Shown here: positions 59,974 through 61,435 of the stretch, one piece after another
Layout: each line of letters opens with the position of its first letter
Position numbering within the stretch: position 1 is the first letter of the stretch
The notes under the pieces: model-generated
What the model saw: the letters and a program-made list of their open reading frames with translations, nothing else
The model's database searches: none
Told to the model about the DNA's origin: nothing
Translations under genes and position numbers: made by a program
Assembly: GCF_025465275.1 (NCBI RefSeq)
Contig: NZ_JAODNK010000191.1
Span: 1 to 61,435 of the forward strand
DNA length: 61,435 nt
Source of the DNA: Nocardia sp.
Lineage (GTDB): Bacteria > Actinomycetota > Actinomycetes > Mycobacteriales > Mycobacteriaceae
Direction of reading: 5' to 3'

Positions 59974-60009
59974 CGTCATCCCGGCACGCTTTTGGCCCGG
60001 GATCCACAC
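59974..60009. repeat. dispersed palindromic element, copy 2 (reverse)
   Basis: Reverse-orientation copy of the 36-base element at 43259-43294, starting 6 bases after the protease stop. Together with the next copy it forms a large inverted repeat. Confidence 0.85.
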
Positions 60010-60031
60010 AGTCCGCCCTTCACCATGGTTT

Positions 60032-60066
60032 GTAGATTCCGGCCAAAAGCATGCCGGAATGACGGG
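60032..60066. repeat. dispersed palindromic element, copy 3
   Basis: Forward copy with arms attccggc and gccggaat around caaaagcat, 22 bases after copy 2. The paired copies could fold into one hairpin of about 90 bases between the protease and tilS. Confidence 0.85.
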
Positions 60067-60137
60067 ACGGACTTCGCGATCTCGATTGCTTGGGACGAGC
60101 AGGTTGTATTGCGCCGCGGGCGTGCGACGATCGGGGC

Positions 60138-61145
60138 GTGAACTCTCGTCCCCGGCTACCTGAGACCCGTGCCGCGCTGGAAATGCGTCATGCCGTGCGG
60201 GATTGGCTGGGCAGGTATGCGCCGCTCGGAGTGGTGGCGATCGGACTGTCCGGCGGGGCGGACTCGCTGGCGCTGACCGCTGCCGCTGTCGCCGAGGCCG
60301 ATGCGGTGGATGCCCTTGTCGTGGATCACCGATTGCAGGACGGGTCCGCAGCTGTGGCGGCGGAGGCTGCCGCGGTCGCGATGCGATCGGGGTGCCGGAC
60401 GGCCCGCGTACTGACCGTCGAGGTCGGGAGGGCCGGCGGCATGGAGGCAGCGGCCCGGCGCGCCCGCTATGCGGCGCTGGACGAGGCTCGGGACGGGCTG
60501 CCGGTGCTGCTCGGGCACACCCTCGACGATCAAGCCGAAACCGTGCTGCTCGGATTGGCGCGCGGGTCCGGTGGCCGATCGATTCAGGGCATGACGGAGT
60601 TCGCCGAACCGTGGGGGCGACCGCTGCTGGGAGTGCGGCGCGCGGTGACCCGGCAGTTGTGCGCGGATCTCGGGCTGACGCCCTGGGAGGACCCGCACAA
60701 CAGCGCGCCGGAGTTCACCCGGGTGCGGCTGCGCAGCGAGGTGCTGCCGCTGCTGGAGGAGGTGCTCGGCGGGGGAGTGGCGGCCGCGCTGGCGCGCACC
60801 GCGGCCCAGTTACGGGAGGACGGCGCGGCTCTCGATGCAGTCGCCGATAATTTGCTGGAGGAGGCTCGTGATGGCAACGGGCTCGTGCTCGAGACGCTCA
60901 CCACTGCCGAGCCCGCGCTGCGGCGGCGCGTCATTCGCGCATGGTTGCTCGGCGGCGGCGCAAAATCATTGACCGACAGCAATTTACGGGCGGTGGAGTC
61001 GCTGATCACCGACTGGCATGGGCAGGGCGGGGTCGCGGTCGCGGGTTCGGTCACCGGGACCAGGTTGGTTGCCGCGCGTGAACATGGCAGGCTCATACTG
61101 GGCTCGGACCACGGCGAATCTGATCGGGGTCGACATCATCACTGA
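60138..61145 (+). CDS. tilS: tRNA(Ile) lysidine synthetase
   Basis: A 335-residue N-type ATP pyrophosphatase that modifies C34 of tRNA-Ile(CAU) to lysidine so that it reads AUA. The PP-loop is GLSGGADSLAL (about residue 36) and the conserved GHTLDDQAETVLLGL helix follows. The C-terminal part is the shorter actinobacterial type. GTG start at 60138. It matches mesJ/Rv3625c and is followed closely by hpt. Confidence 0.95.
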   Translation: MNSRPRLPETRAALEMRHAVRDWLGRYAPLGVVAIGLSGGADSLALTAAAVAEADAVDALVVDHRLQDGSAAVAAEAAAVAMRSGCRTARVLTVEVGRAGGMEAAARRARYAALDEARDGLPVLLGHTLDDQAETVLLGLARGSGGRSIQGMTEFAEPWGRPLLGVRRAVTRQLCADLGLTPWEDPHNSAPEFTRVRLRSEVLPLLEEVLGGGVAAALARTAAQLREDGAALDAVADNLLEEARDGNGLVLETLTTAEPALRRRVIRAWLLGGGAKSLTDSNLRAVESLITDWHGQGGVAVAGSVTGTRLVAAREHGRLILGSDHGESDRGRHHH

Positions 61146-61161
61146 AGGGAAACCAGCAGAC

Positions 61162-61435
61162 GTGTACGGGGATGACATCGCGTCAGTGCTGATCAGCGAA
61201 GACCAGATCGCGGAGAAGATCGACGAGCTGGCCGCCTTGGTCGCCAAGCGTTATCCCGCCGATTCCCCCGAGGGTGATCTGCTGCTGGTGGGCGTGCTCA
61301 AGGGCGCCATCTTCTTCATGACGGATCTGGCCAAGAAGCTGACCGTGCCCACCCAGATGGAGTTCATGGCGGTCTCGTCCTACGGGTCCTCCACCTCGTC
61401 CTCGGGCGTGGTGCGGATCATGAAGGATCTGGACA
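61162..61435 (+). CDS. hpt: hypoxanthine phosphoribosyltransferase, 5' part (cut by the right edge)
   Basis: Purine-salvage enzyme making IMP or GMP from hypoxanthine or guanine and PRPP. 91 codons lie in the window, with the conserved start LISEDQIAEKIDEL, the LLLVGVLKGAIFFMTDL strand-helix and the VSSYGSSTSSSG loop. The GTG at 61162 has AAGGGA about 10 bases upstream. It starts 16 bases after the tilS stop, the same pairing as in M. tuberculosis. The PRPP-binding motif lies beyond the edge. Confidence 0.95.
   Translation, partial: MYGDDIASVLISEDQIAEKIDELAALVAKRYPADSPEGDLLLVGVLKGAIFFMTDLAKKLTVPTQMEFMAVSSYGSSTSSSGVVRIMKDLD

Overview
The window is a high-GC actinobacterial chromosome segment, most probably Nocardia or a close relative in the Mycobacteriales. 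The codon use, the frequent GTG/TTG starts and the gene order support this. The order acs, dppABCD, a Fic-like protein, a HAD phosphatase, ssd, the tad cluster, an MrfA-type helicase, cspA, topA and a DNA polymerase III delta-prime-like gene, and later ppa, dacB, a zinc protease, tilS and hpt, follows a block I remember from Mycobacterium tuberculosis (about Rv3667 down to Rv3624). That comparison is from memory; no search was run.

Layout. 1-6435: acs (cut by the left edge) diverging from a peptide ABC importer. 6527-8489: a degenerate Fic protein and a HAD-IB phosphatase. 8624-15462: a 6C small RNA with its promoter, then the ssd-tad operon for Flp-type pili. Two interruptions of this operon are unusual: a repeat-bearing ORF between ssd and tadA, and a chain of six tiny overlapping ORFs between tadA and tadB. 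15861-24262: helicase, cspA, topA, a DinB-like protein and the delta-prime-like subunit. 24325-24400: tRNA-Thr(CGT), whose 3' part is the attachment site of an 11.35-kb integrated element (24353-35752). Exact 48-bp repeats flank the element. It carries a frameshifted tyrosine integrase, a repressor, an excisionase-like gene, a replication-type gene set and an unusual cargo end (a nuclease-like protein, XRE-TPR regulator, Nudix hydrolase, 2-oxoglutarate oxygenase and a HicB-like protein). No capsid or conjugation genes are visible.

35808-44213: two regulators, then a tightly overlapping six-gene operon joining a sulfonate/nitrate-type ABC importer, a cystathionine beta-synthase-like enzyme, a YcnI protein and a CopC-CopD fusion. 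44226-48773: an amine dehydrogenase-like reductase and an SDR, a divergent TetR, a membrane protein with a repeat-rich tail and a DUF2752 protein. 49172-50651: a class V aminotransferase/cysteine desulfurase-like gene behind a SAM-IV riboswitch. 50782-54747: heme oxygenase with a possible iron box, a LysE exporter, a flavin reductase, a YbaK deacylase, an OHCU-like protein and an enoyl-CoA hydratase/isomerase. 54990-61435: an MFS pump, ppa, dacB, a zinc protease, tilS and hpt (cut by the right edge).

Small dispersed repeats recur: three copies of a 36-bp palindromic element (one inside the copCD reading frame) and two copies of a 60-bp element just after stop codons. No CRISPR array, rRNA gene or insertion sequence was seen.
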